A stretch of DNA of 64,000 nucleotides from an uncultured Acetatifactor sp. (GCA_934426825.1 CAKRYI010000001.1:124001-188000), one strand, 5' to 3'; positions 16,383-25,686 are shown, counted from the stretch's first letter. Notes: a model not told the origin generated them from the sequence alone. Program-made: numbers and translations.

Positions 16383-17831
16383 ATGAAAATTAAGCTGAAT
16401 AACAAGTACATTAAGTGGGGACTGACATTATTTTTGGTTGTGGCGGCAAGTATTGTGTTTTATTATCTGCTGTTCCACGGCACCAATATCAAACAGGCAT
16501 TTGACAAGGTAGTGGGAATTTTAATGCCCATTCTGTTCGGGCTTGCCATGGCATATCTGATGACGCCGGTTCTGAACTTTTTTGAAAATAAGGCGTTGAT
16601 TCCGCTGTGCAATAAGTTGAAAATTCCTGACAGCAAAAAGAGACAGTCCGTTATCCGGGCATTTGGTATTCTGATTACGATTGTTCTGGTGTTTACGGTT
16701 ATTTATACGTTGGTGGCAATGATGGTTTCCTCCATCGTGCCCAGTGTGGCAAGCATTATTTCCAATTTCGACAATTATACGAACAACTTTATTAAATGGC
16801 TAAATAAGTTTCTTTCGGATTATCCGGATATTGAATCCAATGTTATCAAAATGGTTGATAAGTATTCCGGAGAACTGGAGACATGGCTCAATGACACGGT
16901 ACTTTCCAAATCCAGTATGTTGTTAAAGACGGTTTCCCTAAGTGTTATCGGCGTTCTGAAATTCTTGTGGAACAGTCTGATTGGACTGATTATTTCTGTG
17001 TATGTTCTTGCCAGCAAGGAGAAATTTACGGGACAGGCAAAGAAACTGACCTATTCCATCTTTGACAGGGAGTATGCCAATATTGTCATTAACAATTTCC
17101 GGTTTACACACAGAACCTTTATCGGGTTTATCAGCGGCAAAATTTTAGATTCCATTATTATCGGTCTGCTCTGCTTTATCGGTACCAGTATTATGCAGAC
17201 ACCGTATGCGGCATTGGTCAGCGTGATTGTGGGTGTAACCAACGTTATCCCGTTCTTTGGACCTTATCTTGGTGCAATCCCCAGTGCGATTCTGATTCTG
17301 ATTGTCGACCCGATGCACCCACTCAACTGTGTTTACTTTGTAATCTTTATTCTGGTATTGCAACAGTTCGACGGCAATTTCCTTGGACCGAAGATATTGG
17401 GAAGCTCCACCGGACTTACCGGATTCTGGGTTATTTTCTCCATTACGCTGTTTGGCGGATTGTTCGGTGTTATGGGAATGTTTGTGGGCGTTCCGATTTT
17501 TGCGGTTATCTATGCGGCAATAAAGGCATTTGTCAATGCCTCCCTGAAAAAGAAACAGATTCCGTTAGATTCCGATGACTATATTTATGTGGACGCCATT
17601 ACGGAGGAAGGACTTCATAAATATGTTCCGGATTATAAATTGAAAAAGAATCAGAAGGACAGAATGGCTTTCGGAAGCGAATTCCTTGTGGGGGAAGGAA
17701 TCAGACCCATTGATTTTCTGCAGGAAGAGACAGAGGAGGCAGATGTACAAGGAAAAGCTGCAGAAGGAAGAACTTCGGAAGAAAAACCTGCAGAAGAAAA
17801 AATACAGACAGAGAAAACAAAAATACAGTAG
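16383..17831 (+). CDS. AI-2E family transporter (PerM/YhhT type)
   Basis: A 482-residue membrane protein with about eight helices: an N-terminal pair (residues 12-60), a large loop, and a C-terminal bundle with the family segment VIGVTNVIPFFGPYLGAIP-like VGVTNVIPFFGPYLGA and QQFDGNFLGPKILG. Members include exporters of diverse substrates and Na+/H+ antiporters; the substrate cannot be predicted. The C-terminal 40 residues are a charged Glu/Lys tail. It is 28 bases before dtd. Confidence 0.87.
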   Translation: MKIKLNNKYIKWGLTLFLVVAASIVFYYLLFHGTNIKQAFDKVVGILMPILFGLAMAYLMTPVLNFFENKALIPLCNKLKIPDSKKRQSVIRAFGILITIVLVFTVIYTLVAMMVSSIVPSVASIISNFDNYTNNFIKWLNKFLSDYPDIESNVIKMVDKYSGELETWLNDTVLSKSSMLLKTVSLSVIGVLKFLWNSLIGLIISVYVLASKEKFTGQAKKLTYSIFDREYANIVINNFRFTHRTFIGFISGKILDSIIIGLLCFIGTSIMQTPYAALVSVIVGVTNVIPFFGPYLGAIPSAILILIVDPMHPLNCVYFVIFILVLQQFDGNFLGPKILGSSTGLTGFWVIFSITLFGGLFGVMGMFVGVPIFAVIYAAIKAFVNASLKKKQIPLDSDDYIYVDAITEEGLHKYVPDYKLKKNQKDRMAFGSEFLVGEGIRPIDFLQEETEEADVQGKAAEGRTSEEKPAEEKIQTEKTKIQ

Positions 17832-17859
17832 AAAATGCTGAAACCAAGGGAGAAAGAAA

Positions 17860-18309
17860 ATGCGTTTTGTAATACAGAGAGTGACAAGTGCAAATGTAAA
17901 AGTGGACGGGGAGACTTTAGGCGAAATCGGCAACGGTTTCCTTGTCCTTATCGGCGTCGGAAAAGGAGATACCAAAGAGATTGCGGATAAAATGACAAAG
18001 AAAATGCTTGGTATGCGCATTTTTAAGGATGAGAACGGGAAAACCAATCTGGATTTGAAAACGGTAAACGGCCAGCTGCTTCTTATCTCACAGTTTACAC
18101 TGTATGCCGATTGCAAAAAAGGAAATCGTCCGTCTTTTATCAATGCCGGTGAAGCGCAGATGGCAGAGGAACTCTACCAATATATCATTGGATTGTGCAA
18201 AAAAGAGATAGATGTTGTGGAGGAAGGTTCCTTTGGCGCGGATATGAAAGTGTCACTGTTGAACGATGGTCCTTTTACGATTATTCTGGATTCTGACGAA
18301 ATTATTTAA
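17860..18309 (+). CDS. dtd: D-aminoacyl-tRNA deacylase
   Basis: Homodimeric cytosolic enzyme that hydrolyses D-amino acids off mischarged tRNA. The 149 residues start MRFVIQRVTSANVKVDGE and carry the active-site motifs SQFTLYAD and NRPSF, with VEEGSFGADMKVSLLNDGPFTI near the end. ATG 17860 follows AAGGGAGAAAG. Length and motifs are standard. Confidence 0.96.
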   Translation: MRFVIQRVTSANVKVDGETLGEIGNGFLVLIGVGKGDTKEIADKMTKKMLGMRIFKDENGKTNLDLKTVNGQLLLISQFTLYADCKKGNRPSFINAGEAQMAEELYQYIIGLCKKEIDVVEEGSFGADMKVSLLNDGPFTIILDSDEII

Positions 18310-18347
18310 AAATCATAATAAGTTCGTACTAATTTCGCATAAAAGGC

Positions 18348-18376
18348 TTGCCACTGTACCTTTTCTGAGATATAAT
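18348..18376 (+). promoter_or_regulatory. Promoter of zapA
   Basis: TTGCCA (18348-18353), 17 bases, TATAAT (18371-18376), giving a leader of about 70 bases before the zapA start. Confidence 0.7.
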
Positions 18377-18451
18377 ACATCTTGTATTAGCAAAATTTAA
18401 ATTGCCATATATTGTGTTTAACCTGATTTCTCCAACAAAAGAGGTGTGGTT

Positions 18452-18853
18452 ATGGCTCCGAAGACGGATACAGAGGTAATCATTGGCGGCAAGGTATTCA
18501 CCCTGAGCGGCTATGAAAGTGAAGAATACTTACAGAAAGTAGCTTCTTATATCAATAATAAGGTAAATGAATACAGTAAAGTCGACAGTTTCCGCAGACA
18601 GCCGTTAGAGACACAGAGTGTTTTGCTGCAGCTTAACATTGCTGATGATTATTTCAAGGCAAAGAAGCAAATCTCGATTCTGGAGGAGGAATTGCAGTCC
18701 AAGGAAAAGGAATTGTACGATTTGAAGCATGAATTGATTTCTGCGCAGATTAAATTGGAAAATGCCGAAAAGCAGTCCAAGGAATTTCAGCGGGAGTTAA
18801 ATGAAAATGCCAAGAAAATTGTTCGTCTGGAGACAGAGTTGAAAGATAAATAA
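18452..18853 (+). CDS. zapA: Cell division protein ZapA
   Basis: FtsZ-ring stabiliser. The 133 residues have the ZapA head (TEVIIGGKVFTLSGYESEEYL, then VASYINNKVNEY) followed by a long coiled coil from about residue 65 to the end, rich in Lys and Glu heptads. ATG 18452 lies seven bases after GAGG; an in-frame GTG two codons upstream overlaps the ribosome binding site and is rejected. A perfect terminator follows at once. Confidence 0.9.
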   Translation: MAPKTDTEVIIGGKVFTLSGYESEEYLQKVASYINNKVNEYSKVDSFRRQPLETQSVLLQLNIADDYFKAKKQISILEEELQSKEKELYDLKHELISAQIKLENAEKQSKEFQRELNENAKKIVRLETELKDK

Positions 18854-18858
18854 GTGTG

Positions 18859-18884
18859 GCTGTCCGGTTTCGGACAGCTTTTCT
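18859..18884 (+). terminator. Rho-independent terminator after zapA
   Basis: GCTGTCCG (18859-18866), four-base loop, CGGACAGC (18871-18878), then TTTTCTT. Confidence 0.85.
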
Positions 18885-18916
18885 TGTACAGAGAGTAAGA
18901 TATACAGAGGGTATAA

Positions 18917-19014
18917 GATTGAAAAATAAAATTTTTCAATCACGAGATTTGTGTCTGCGCGCACTTGACACAAACTCGCTATGTGCAAAGAACGTGCGCA
19001 GAAATGTGGAAAAA
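18917..19014 (+). promoter_or_regulatory. Chain of hairpins in the leader of the U32 gene
   Basis: Three inverted repeats follow one another: GATTGAAAAAT with ATTTTTCAATC (18917-18941, 11 bp perfect); CGAG-A-TTTGTGTC with GACACAAACTCG (18943-18978, 12 bp with one bulged A); and TGTGCA with TGCGCA (18982-19000). The loop of the second contains GCGCAC (18959-18964), complementary to GTGCGC (18994-18999) in the third, so two folds exclude each other or form a pseudoknot. No strong promoter was found between the zapA terminator and this element. Confidence 0.5.
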
Positions 19015-21255
19015 ATGCAAAGGAAGCGAGTGGAACTGTTGGCGCCTGCCGGTAATGCAGAGGGATTTTACGGCGCCATCCATGCAGGAGCGGACGCTGT
19101 CTATCTGGGCGGAAGCCGTTTTGGTGCGAGAGCGTATGCTGATAATTTTACAACAGAAGAATTGAACCACTGCATCCGTTATGCGCATCTCTGGGGCAGA
19201 AAGGTGTATCTGACGGTGAATACGCTGGTCAGGGAATCTGAATTTGCGGATATTTACGGGTATCTGATGCCTTTTTATAAAGCGGGACTTGACGGTGTGA
19301 TTGTACAGGATGTGGGGGTGTTTGCTTATATCAGGGATTATTTCCCCGGTCTGGAGCTTCATGTCAGCACGCAGATGACGCTGACGGGAGTTTATGGAGC
19401 AAGACTCCTGCAAAAAATGGGAGCGTGCCGTATTGTGCCGGCGAGAGAACTTAGTTTGGAGGAAATCCGCCAAATCAAGAAGGAAACCGGACTGGAAATC
19501 GAGACTTTTGTGCATGGCGCCATGTGTTACTGCTATTCCGGGCAATGCCTGTTCAGCAGTATTTTGGGCGGCAGGAGCGGTAACAGAGGAAGGTGCGCCC
19601 AACCGTGCAGACTGCCGTATCAGGTGACAACGCCCTTGGGCACGTCAAATGTGTGTTATCCTTTGAGTTTAAAGGATATGTGTACCGTGGAACGGATTCC
19701 AGAACTCATAGAGGCGGGAATTGATTCCTTTAAAATTGAAGGCAGAATGAAAAAGCCGGAGTATACGGCGGGCGTAACCGCCATATACCGAAAGTACATT
19801 GACCGTTATTATGCCGGAAACAAAAAGATGGATGCGGACGACCTTCGCAAACTTTCCCATCTCTATATCCGCAGCGAAAGACAGGACGGATATTATTATA
19901 AACAGCACGGCAGAGATATGGTGGCGCTTGACAATCCGGCTTACAGCGGAAGCGACGAGGCATTGTTAAACGAAATCCGCGAAAACTATTTGCAGAAAAA
20001 ACCTAAACTGCCGATTTCCGTTTATGCGGATTTTACGGTTGGCGAAAAATGTTCCCTTACGATTTTACAGCAGGACTTGAGCGTTACCGTGTACGGCGAA
20101 ACAGTTGTGCCGGCAGACAGGCAGCCGGTGACAAAGGATAAGATAGAAAAACAGCTAAACAAGCTGGGTGACAGTATCTTTTTTGCGGAAACTATAGAGG
20201 TGACGGTTGGCGAAAATGCTTTTATCCCTATCGGCGCCATTAACGAACTTCGGCGAAAAGCGGTGGAGGAGCTGGAAAACCAAAGAATAGAGGCATTCGG
20301 TCTTACACCGTACCGAAAAACAGAGGAGCAACAGGCATTTACCGATAAGGAGGAAAAACAGCCGGAAAACACAGAAATACGGGATTTTTGCATGACTTTA
20401 TCCGTACACCGTGAGGAACAGTTTGGGGCTGTTTTGGATTTTTGCCAAAAGAAATCGCGGGCTTCGGATAGTATCGGAAGAGTTTATTTAGACTGTAAGC
20501 TATTTGAAACGGATGGAAAAGAGGTCTTACAAAAGTGCCGGAAGCTGCCGGAAAACTGGAAGAGAATTTTGGCACTGCCGTATATTATCAGACAGAAGGA
20601 CATGAGGTTTCTTACAGAAACCATTCTGCCCATGCTTGCTGAGGAAAACAGCGTTTTTTACGGCGTTCAGGTTCGCAGCGCCGAGGGAATGGGAATTTTA
20701 CGGGAAACAGGATATACGGGGAAAATATTTACGGATGCCGGTTTCTATGTATGGAACCGGGCAACCTTAAGAGAGTGGGAAAACTCGGAAACCGGGCGTC
20801 CGGATGTTTTTTGTCTGCCGTTAGAACTGAGCGGCGCGCAGCAGAGAGAGTTACTTCCTGCACAGATTCCCTGCGAAAAAATTATTTACGGCCGTGCGCC
20901 GATGATGATTACGGCAAACTGTGTGGCAAATACTACTACGGGATGCCTGAAAAAACGGCCGAACGAGGTGGTTCGTCTGACAGACCGCTATCGCAAGGTA
21001 TTTCCGGTAGAATTAAACTGCAGACAGTGTCTGAATATGATTTATAACAGTGTGCCGCTTTCTTTGCACGGCGAAGTGGATAAATGGAAACACCGGGCGG
21101 ATTTGCGACTGGATTTCACGGTGGAGTCAGAGCAGGAAACGATAGCAGTGCTTAAGTATTTTACGGAAATTTACTGCCGGATGGGGAATCCTTCGGATTC
21201 CAAGCCGCCTTATAAGGAATATACCACCGGGCATGAAAAACGCGGGGTGGAGTAA
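19015..21255 (+). CDS. U32 family peptidase / RlhA-like protein
   Basis: A 746-residue protein starting with the U32 signature VELLAPAGNAEGFYGAIHAG. The cysteine-rich family motif is visible at about residues 165-200 (FVHGAMCYCYSGQCLFS, RSGNRGRCAQPCR). Roughly residues 330-700 are a long C-terminal region like DUF3656. U32 proteins with this layout include E. coli RlhA, which hydroxylates 23S rRNA, as well as predicted collagenase-like peptidases; the function here is not settled. The frame is open back to 18856, across the zapA terminator, so ATG 19015 is taken as start; its ribosome binding site is weak. Confidence 0.88.
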   Translation: MQRKRVELLAPAGNAEGFYGAIHAGADAVYLGGSRFGARAYADNFTTEELNHCIRYAHLWGRKVYLTVNTLVRESEFADIYGYLMPFYKAGLDGVIVQDVGVFAYIRDYFPGLELHVSTQMTLTGVYGARLLQKMGACRIVPARELSLEEIRQIKKETGLEIETFVHGAMCYCYSGQCLFSSILGGRSGNRGRCAQPCRLPYQVTTPLGTSNVCYPLSLKDMCTVERIPELIEAGIDSFKIEGRMKKPEYTAGVTAIYRKYIDRYYAGNKKMDADDLRKLSHLYIRSERQDGYYYKQHGRDMVALDNPAYSGSDEALLNEIRENYLQKKPKLPISVYADFTVGEKCSLTILQQDLSVTVYGETVVPADRQPVTKDKIEKQLNKLGDSIFFAETIEVTVGENAFIPIGAINELRRKAVEELENQRIEAFGLTPYRKTEEQQAFTDKEEKQPENTEIRDFCMTLSVHREEQFGAVLDFCQKKSRASDSIGRVYLDCKLFETDGKEVLQKCRKLPENWKRILALPYIIRQKDMRFLTETILPMLAEENSVFYGVQVRSAEGMGILRETGYTGKIFTDAGFYVWNRATLREWENSETGRPDVFCLPLELSGAQQRELLPAQIPCEKIIYGRAPMMITANCVANTTTGCLKKRPNEVVRLTDRYRKVFPVELNCRQCLNMIYNSVPLSLHGEVDKWKHRADLRLDFTVESEQETIAVLKYFTEIYCRMGNPSDSKPPYKEYTTGHEKRGVE

Positions 21256-21256
21256 A

Positions 21257-22615
21257 GTGGAAAGGCAAATTTGGGGTATGCAGGAATATTTTGTGGAATT
21301 GTCTAAATATTTTATCACGATTTTGATGGCTGTTTACGCATTCACCTGTTTCTTTGTGTTTCGGTATCGGGAAAAACGGCGAAAAGGATTATATGTCATT
21401 CAAAATATTGTGATGTTTCTGGTTCAGGCATTCTGTTTTTTGGAGTTGTCCATTCAGAGCCAGAACATTCAGTATTTATTTTTATATGCGTTCGTGCAGG
21501 TGTTTTTGTTTACCACGGTTACGATGGTGTCCATGATTTATGAGCGGGTGAACAGGCTGCTTTTAAATAATATGTGCATGCTGCTTGGAATCGGACTCTG
21601 CATGATTTCCAGATTGTCTTTTAACAAGGCAATCAAGCAGTACGTCATTATTCTTGTGTCGTTAATTGTATCGCTGACAATACCGTATCTGCTGGAACGA
21701 ATCCGTTTCTGGAAAAAACTGACATGGCTCTATGCGGCGCTTGGCATTTTTATGCTGAGTGTGGTGTTAATTATGGGTGAGGTGACGCACGGCTCCAAAA
21801 TTTCCTTTTCGTTCAAGGGAGTCACCTTCCAGCCGTCGGAGTTTGTAAAGATTATTTTCCTGTTTTTCCTCGCTGCGGCGCTGTGGGAGGATGTGTCTTT
21901 AAAAAGGGTTCTGATAACGACGGCGATTGCGGGACTTCACGTTCTGGTGCTGGTGATTTCCAAGGATTTGGGAAGCGCCCTGATTTTCTTTGTGGGATTT
22001 GTGTTTGTGGTTTTCATTGCCACGGGAGAATATCTGTATCTGCTGGCGGGCGCAATCGGCGGAAGTGCGGCGGCGTGTGTGGCATATTTTGTGTTTGACC
22101 ATGTAAGGGTAAGGGTTCTCGCATGGAAGGACCCGTGGAGTTATATTGACAATCAGGGGTATCAGATTACGCAGTCACTGTTTGCGGTGGGAAGCGGAAG
22201 CTGGTTCGGCATGGGACTTTTAAAGGGAAATCCCAAGGCGATTCCCTATGTGGATGCGGACTTTATTTTCTCCTCCATCTGTGAGGAGTTCGGAGTGATT
22301 TCGGGAGTGTGCCTGATTCTGATTTGTATCAGCTGTTTTGTCTCCATTATGGAAACCGCCATGAAAATCGGGGACCGTTTTTACCAGTTGATTGTATATG
22401 GAATCGGCATTATGTATATTTTTCAGATTTTCCTTACCGTGGGCGGAGGAATCAAGTTTATACCGCTGACCGGAGTGACGCTTCCCTTTATCAGTTACGG
22501 GGGAAGCAGTGTGATGACAAGCATGATGATGTTTTTCATCATTCAGGGGATTTATATCCGCATGCAGAAAGAAGGAGAGAGAAGAGTTGGACAACAACAG
22601 CCTGAAAAAGAATAA
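21257..22615 (+). CDS. SEDS peptidoglycan polymerase (FtsW/RodA/SpoVE family)
   Basis: Polytopic membrane glycosyltransferase of about ten helices. Family segments are GSKISFSFKGVTFQPSEF, VLVISKDLGSALIFF, GNPKAIPYVDADFIFS and LTGVTLPFISYGGSS. GTG 21257 lies five bases after GGAG and overlaps no other frame; ATG 21278 is a second possibility. It precedes a class B PBP with a 29-base overlap, the standard SEDS-PBP pairing for septal or elongation wall synthesis. Which of FtsW, RodA or SpoVE it replaces cannot be decided. Confidence 0.9.
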   Translation: MERQIWGMQEYFVELSKYFITILMAVYAFTCFFVFRYREKRRKGLYVIQNIVMFLVQAFCFLELSIQSQNIQYLFLYAFVQVFLFTTVTMVSMIYERVNRLLLNNMCMLLGIGLCMISRLSFNKAIKQYVIILVSLIVSLTIPYLLERIRFWKKLTWLYAALGIFMLSVVLIMGEVTHGSKISFSFKGVTFQPSEFVKIIFLFFLAAALWEDVSLKRVLITTAIAGLHVLVLVISKDLGSALIFFVGFVFVVFIATGEYLYLLAGAIGGSAAACVAYFVFDHVRVRVLAWKDPWSYIDNQGYQITQSLFAVGSGSWFGMGLLKGNPKAIPYVDADFIFSSICEEFGVISGVCLILICISCFVSIMETAMKIGDRFYQLIVYGIGIMYIFQIFLTVGGGIKFIPLTGVTLPFISYGGSSVMTSMMMFFIIQGIYIRMQKEGERRVGQQQPEKE

Positions 22616-24032
22616 AAAGCCCAAGGGAAAACGCAGGGAAATTATGGTGTCCATGTATTTCTTTGTGGCAGTGTTTCTCGGAATGATGATTTATCTGGTG
22701 CATTTTGTGGCAACGGATGAACAGGAAATGGTCAACAACAGCTATAATTCCCGCCAGCAGATTCTGCTTTCCCGCAATTACCGGGGAAATATTTATTCCA
22801 GAGAAGGTGAGGTGCTGGCGGAGACGGTTTTGGACGACGAGCAGAACGAGAAAAGGGAGTATCCCTTTGAAAATTTGTTTGCGCATATTGTTGGATATTC
22901 CACCAAGGGCAGAATGGGTGTGGAGGCACTTGCCAATTATTATCTGATTAATACCAATACTTCCATTAGCAATAAAGTTGCAAATGATATGGCGGGAAAC
23001 AAAAATCCCGGAGACAACGTATATACCACGCTGGATGTTCAGATTCAGCAGGTGGCGGATGAACAGCTCAATGTGTACAAGGGAGCTGTCGTTGTGACAG
23101 AGGTTAAGACGGGCAAAATTCTTGCCATGGTATCGCACCCGGATTTTGACCCCAACGAAATAGCCGATATTTGGGATAATCTTGTGGAGAACGATTCCGA
23201 TGCGGTACTTTTAAACCGCTCCACCCAGGGATTGTATCCGCCCGGCTCCACGTTCAAAATCATAACCGCACTGGAGTATATCCGGGAAAATCCGGACACT
23301 TTTCAGGACTACAGCTTCCAGTGTAACGGATATTTGAAGGTGGATGACAGCAGAATTAACTGTTATCACGGAACAAGCCACGGACTGGTGGACTTTGACC
23401 GTTCCTTTGCCGTGTCCTGCAATTCTTCCTTTGCCAATATCGGTTTGCAACTTGACAGAACGGCATTCAATAAGACGCTCAAAGACCTGCTTTTCGGGCA
23501 GGATTTACCGCTGACCCTGAGCTATTCCAAAAGTTCGGTCAATATGTCGGAGGATATGTCCGCCGACGAGATGATGCAGACGTCTTTCGGACAGGGCAAA
23601 ACGCTGATGACGCCGATTCATTTAAATATGATAACCTGTGCCATTGCCAATGACGGCGTTTTGATGAAACCCTATGTTATTGACCATGTGGAAAATGATG
23701 CCGGAAGAATTGTGAAAAACTATAAACCGGACAGCTACGGCAGATTAATCAGCGAAACGGAGGCTGCGGAACTTACAAAGCTGATGACGGAAGTGGTGGA
23801 AGAGGGAAATGCAGGAAAATTAAAGGGATTATCCTATACTGCGGCGGGTAAAACGGGCTCTGCTGAGTATAATAATGTAAAAGGCGAAAGCCATGCGTGG
23901 TTTACCGGTTTTGCGCCTGCGGAAGACCCGGAAGTGTGCGTAACCATTGTGGTTGAAGGGGCGGGAAGCGGCGGAAGCTATGCAGTGCCCATCGCCAGAA
24001 GGATTTTTGATGCGTATTTTAATGAAAAATAA
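22587..24032 (+). CDS. Class B penicillin-binding protein (transpeptidase)
   Basis: Cross-links peptidoglycan as partner of the preceding SEDS protein. One N-terminal transmembrane helix (about 20-42) is followed by a short N-terminal domain and the transpeptidase domain with STFK (Ser221, Lys224), SCN (277-279) and KTG (422-424). At 481 residues it is compact, resembling PbpA-type proteins rather than PBP2 or PBP3 with large pedestal domains. The TTG start inside the SEDS gene follows AAGGAGAGAAG and suggests coupled synthesis in near-equal amounts. Confidence 0.92.
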   Translation: MDNNSLKKNKKPKGKRREIMVSMYFFVAVFLGMMIYLVHFVATDEQEMVNNSYNSRQQILLSRNYRGNIYSREGEVLAETVLDDEQNEKREYPFENLFAHIVGYSTKGRMGVEALANYYLINTNTSISNKVANDMAGNKNPGDNVYTTLDVQIQQVADEQLNVYKGAVVVTEVKTGKILAMVSHPDFDPNEIADIWDNLVENDSDAVLLNRSTQGLYPPGSTFKIITALEYIRENPDTFQDYSFQCNGYLKVDDSRINCYHGTSHGLVDFDRSFAVSCNSSFANIGLQLDRTAFNKTLKDLLFGQDLPLTLSYSKSSVNMSEDMSADEMMQTSFGQGKTLMTPIHLNMITCAIANDGVLMKPYVIDHVENDAGRIVKNYKPDSYGRLISETEAAELTKLMTEVVEEGNAGKLKGLSYTAAGKTGSAEYNNVKGESHAWFTGFAPAEDPEVCVTIVVEGAGSGGSYAVPIARRIFDAYFNEK

Positions 24033-24058
24033 CCGGTGAAAATCTTGCGTTCACCGGT
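24032..24058 (+). terminator. Inverted repeat after the PBP gene, possible terminator
   Basis: ACCGGTGAA and TTCACCGGT (9 bp, perfect) start at the PBP stop codon. No T run follows, so its function is unclear. Confidence 0.4.
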
Positions 24059-24115
24059 AAATTGGACTATACTGTTTTTAAGTCATTCATGACACACCAA
24101 TCAGGAGGAATTGCA

Positions 24116-24568
24116 ATGATAGAAGCAACAAGCTGTGGTGGTGTGGTAATTTTTCGTGGAAAAATTTTACTTCTGTATAAGAATTACAGGAATAAATACG
24201 AGGGCTGGGTTCTTCCCAAGGGAACGGTAGAGCAGGGAGAGGAATTTAAAGATACTGCATTGAGGGAAGTTCTGGAGGAATCGGGAGCGAAAGCAACTAT
24301 CATAAAGTACATCGGAAAGAGTGAGTATTCTTTTACGGTTCCGGAGGACACGGTTGAAAAAGAAGTACACTGGTACCTTATGATGGCTGACAGTTATTAC
24401 AGCAAACCACAACGAGAGGAATTCTTTGTAGACTCTGGGTTTTATAAATACCATGAGGCATATCATCTGCTGAAATTTTCCAATGAGAAACAAATCTTGG
24501 AGAGAGCTTACAATGAATATCTGGAATTAAAGAAAAACAATTTATGGGGCAGTCGGAAATATTTCTAG
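24116..24568 (+). CDS. Nudix hydrolase
   Basis: A 150-residue pyrophosphohydrolase. The Nudix box reads GTVEQGEEFKDTALREVLEE with SGA after it, with all metal-binding Glu residues in place; WVLPKG precedes it. Substrates of this group range over nucleoside diphosphates linked to other groups and cannot be told from sequence. ATG 24116 follows TCAGGAGGA; the upstream open frame to 24062 has no ribosome binding site. The stop codon lies in the loop of the following terminator. Confidence 0.9.
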   Translation: MIEATSCGGVVIFRGKILLLYKNYRNKYEGWVLPKGTVEQGEEFKDTALREVLEESGAKATIIKYIGKSEYSFTVPEDTVEKEVHWYLMMADSYYSKPQREEFFVDSGFYKYHEAYHLLKFSNEKQILERAYNEYLELKKNNLWGSRKYF

Positions 24569-24584
24569 TTTCCGACTGCCTTTG
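24548..24584 (+). terminator. Terminator overlapping the Nudix stop codon
   Basis: GGCAGTCGGAAA (24548-24559) and TTTCCGACTGCC (24569-24580) form a perfect 12-bp stem followed by TTT. The stop TAG is in the loop. Confidence 0.6.
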
Positions 24585-24633
24585 TGTGTGCCGGTGTATG
24601 CGACGGCAAGATTTTGAATGGATTGTTTGGAAA

Positions 24634-25686
24634 TTACAAATTCTTCATGATTTCCAATTCGGGATGGTCAATCAAATCCAGAATCAGATTGTCCTTATTT
24701 CTTAAGATAGGACGGGAAAAACGGTTGGGGTGGATAATTAACACTTCCCACATGGAATCGTCATTGAGTTGTACGGTGGTGCCAATCTGTGCGTCGGCAA
24801 TCCGCTTCATAAGGGGCATGAGAAGCTCAATGTCGTATTTTTCCAGATTTGGTTCAAAGATTCCCAAAATCTGAAGCGGTGTGAAAGCACTGCGGTAGGC
24901 TCTGGGAGACGCCATGGCAGTGTAGGAATCAATAATGGCAATATAGCGGGCATAAAGGTCAATCTGACTTCCACTGAATCCGTAGGGATAACCGCTGCCG
25001 TCCATGCGCTCGTGGTGCATGAGCACGGCATTTTTAATATGGTCATTCAAATTCAGACGCTGTACCAGTTCGTAGCCGAGAACCGTATGTTTTCTGATTT
25101 CTTCGATTTCCTGAGCGGTAAGCCTGCCGGGCTTCCAGAGGAGTGCGGTGGACAGGCGGAGCTTGCCTATGTCGTAATAAAAGCCGCTGAGAATCAGGTT
25201 TTTCTTGGCTTCCGCATTCATGCTGATCCAGTCGGCAAAAGTTCCGCCGAGCAGTGCAGAGTTCAGGCATTGGGTAAAGGTCAGCTCGTCCTCGTTTGGC
25301 ATAAGGTTATAGAGATAATCCAAGAGAGATGTGTTGTTGGGCAAAAGAGAATACAGTTCGTTGTAAAGCTGCATGAGGAAATCATCCGATACTTTATTTC
25401 CCGTGCGCAGAAAATCGAACATAGCTTCCTTATAGCGCAGCAAAACACTGGCATGTACCTGCTCAAAGGTTTTGAAATTTTCATTAAAGCGAATCTTCTC
25501 ATAGTGAGTGGTCGCAAAATCAATATCTTCTTTTACGGTGACGCAAAGAATGGAATAACGGTTCAGCTTTTCAATTATCTGGTTGTCCACCTTGGTGCCT
25601 GCCGGATAAACCAGACTTCCATGTTGGAAAATATCCTCGCCAAGAACCATGCCCGGTTGTAATTCCATTTTTGTGATTACTTTCAC
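24634..25686 (-). CDS. HD-GYP domain protein with degraded metal site
   Basis: A 350-residue relative of c-di-GMP phosphodiesterases. The C-terminal half carries HHERMDGSGYP (His224 onward) and RKHTVLGYELV (His200), as in HD-GYP proteins. Two usual metal ligands are changed: the HD pair reads Tyr171-Asp172 (YYDIGK) and the preceding conserved His is Asn142 (CLNSALLGG). The N-terminal part resembles the DUF3391-like region of such proteins. Catalysis is therefore doubtful, and a binding or sensing role is possible. GTG start eight bases after GAGAGG. Stand-alone gene, convergent with the Nudix gene. Confidence 0.85.
   Translation of the reverse strand: MKVITKMELQPGMVLGEDIFQHGSLVYPAGTKVDNQIIEKLNRYSILCVTVKEDIDFATTHYEKIRFNENFKTFEQVHASVLLRYKEAMFDFLRTGNKVSDDFLMQLYNELYSLLPNNTSLLDYLYNLMPNEDELTFTQCLNSALLGGTFADWISMNAEAKKNLILSGFYYDIGKLRLSTALLWKPGRLTAQEIEEIRKHTVLGYELVQRLNLNDHIKNAVLMHHERMDGSGYPYGFSGSQIDLYARYIAIIDSYTAMASPRAYRSAFTPLQILGIFEPNLEKYDIELLMPLMKRIADAQIGTTVQLNDDSMWEVLIIHPNRFSRPILRNKDNLILDLIDHPELEIMKNL

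Noticed and set aside
18856..19014. Upstream extension of the U32 frame to 18856
   Set aside because: It would translate through the perfect zapA terminator and the hairpin chain, and has no ribosome binding site.
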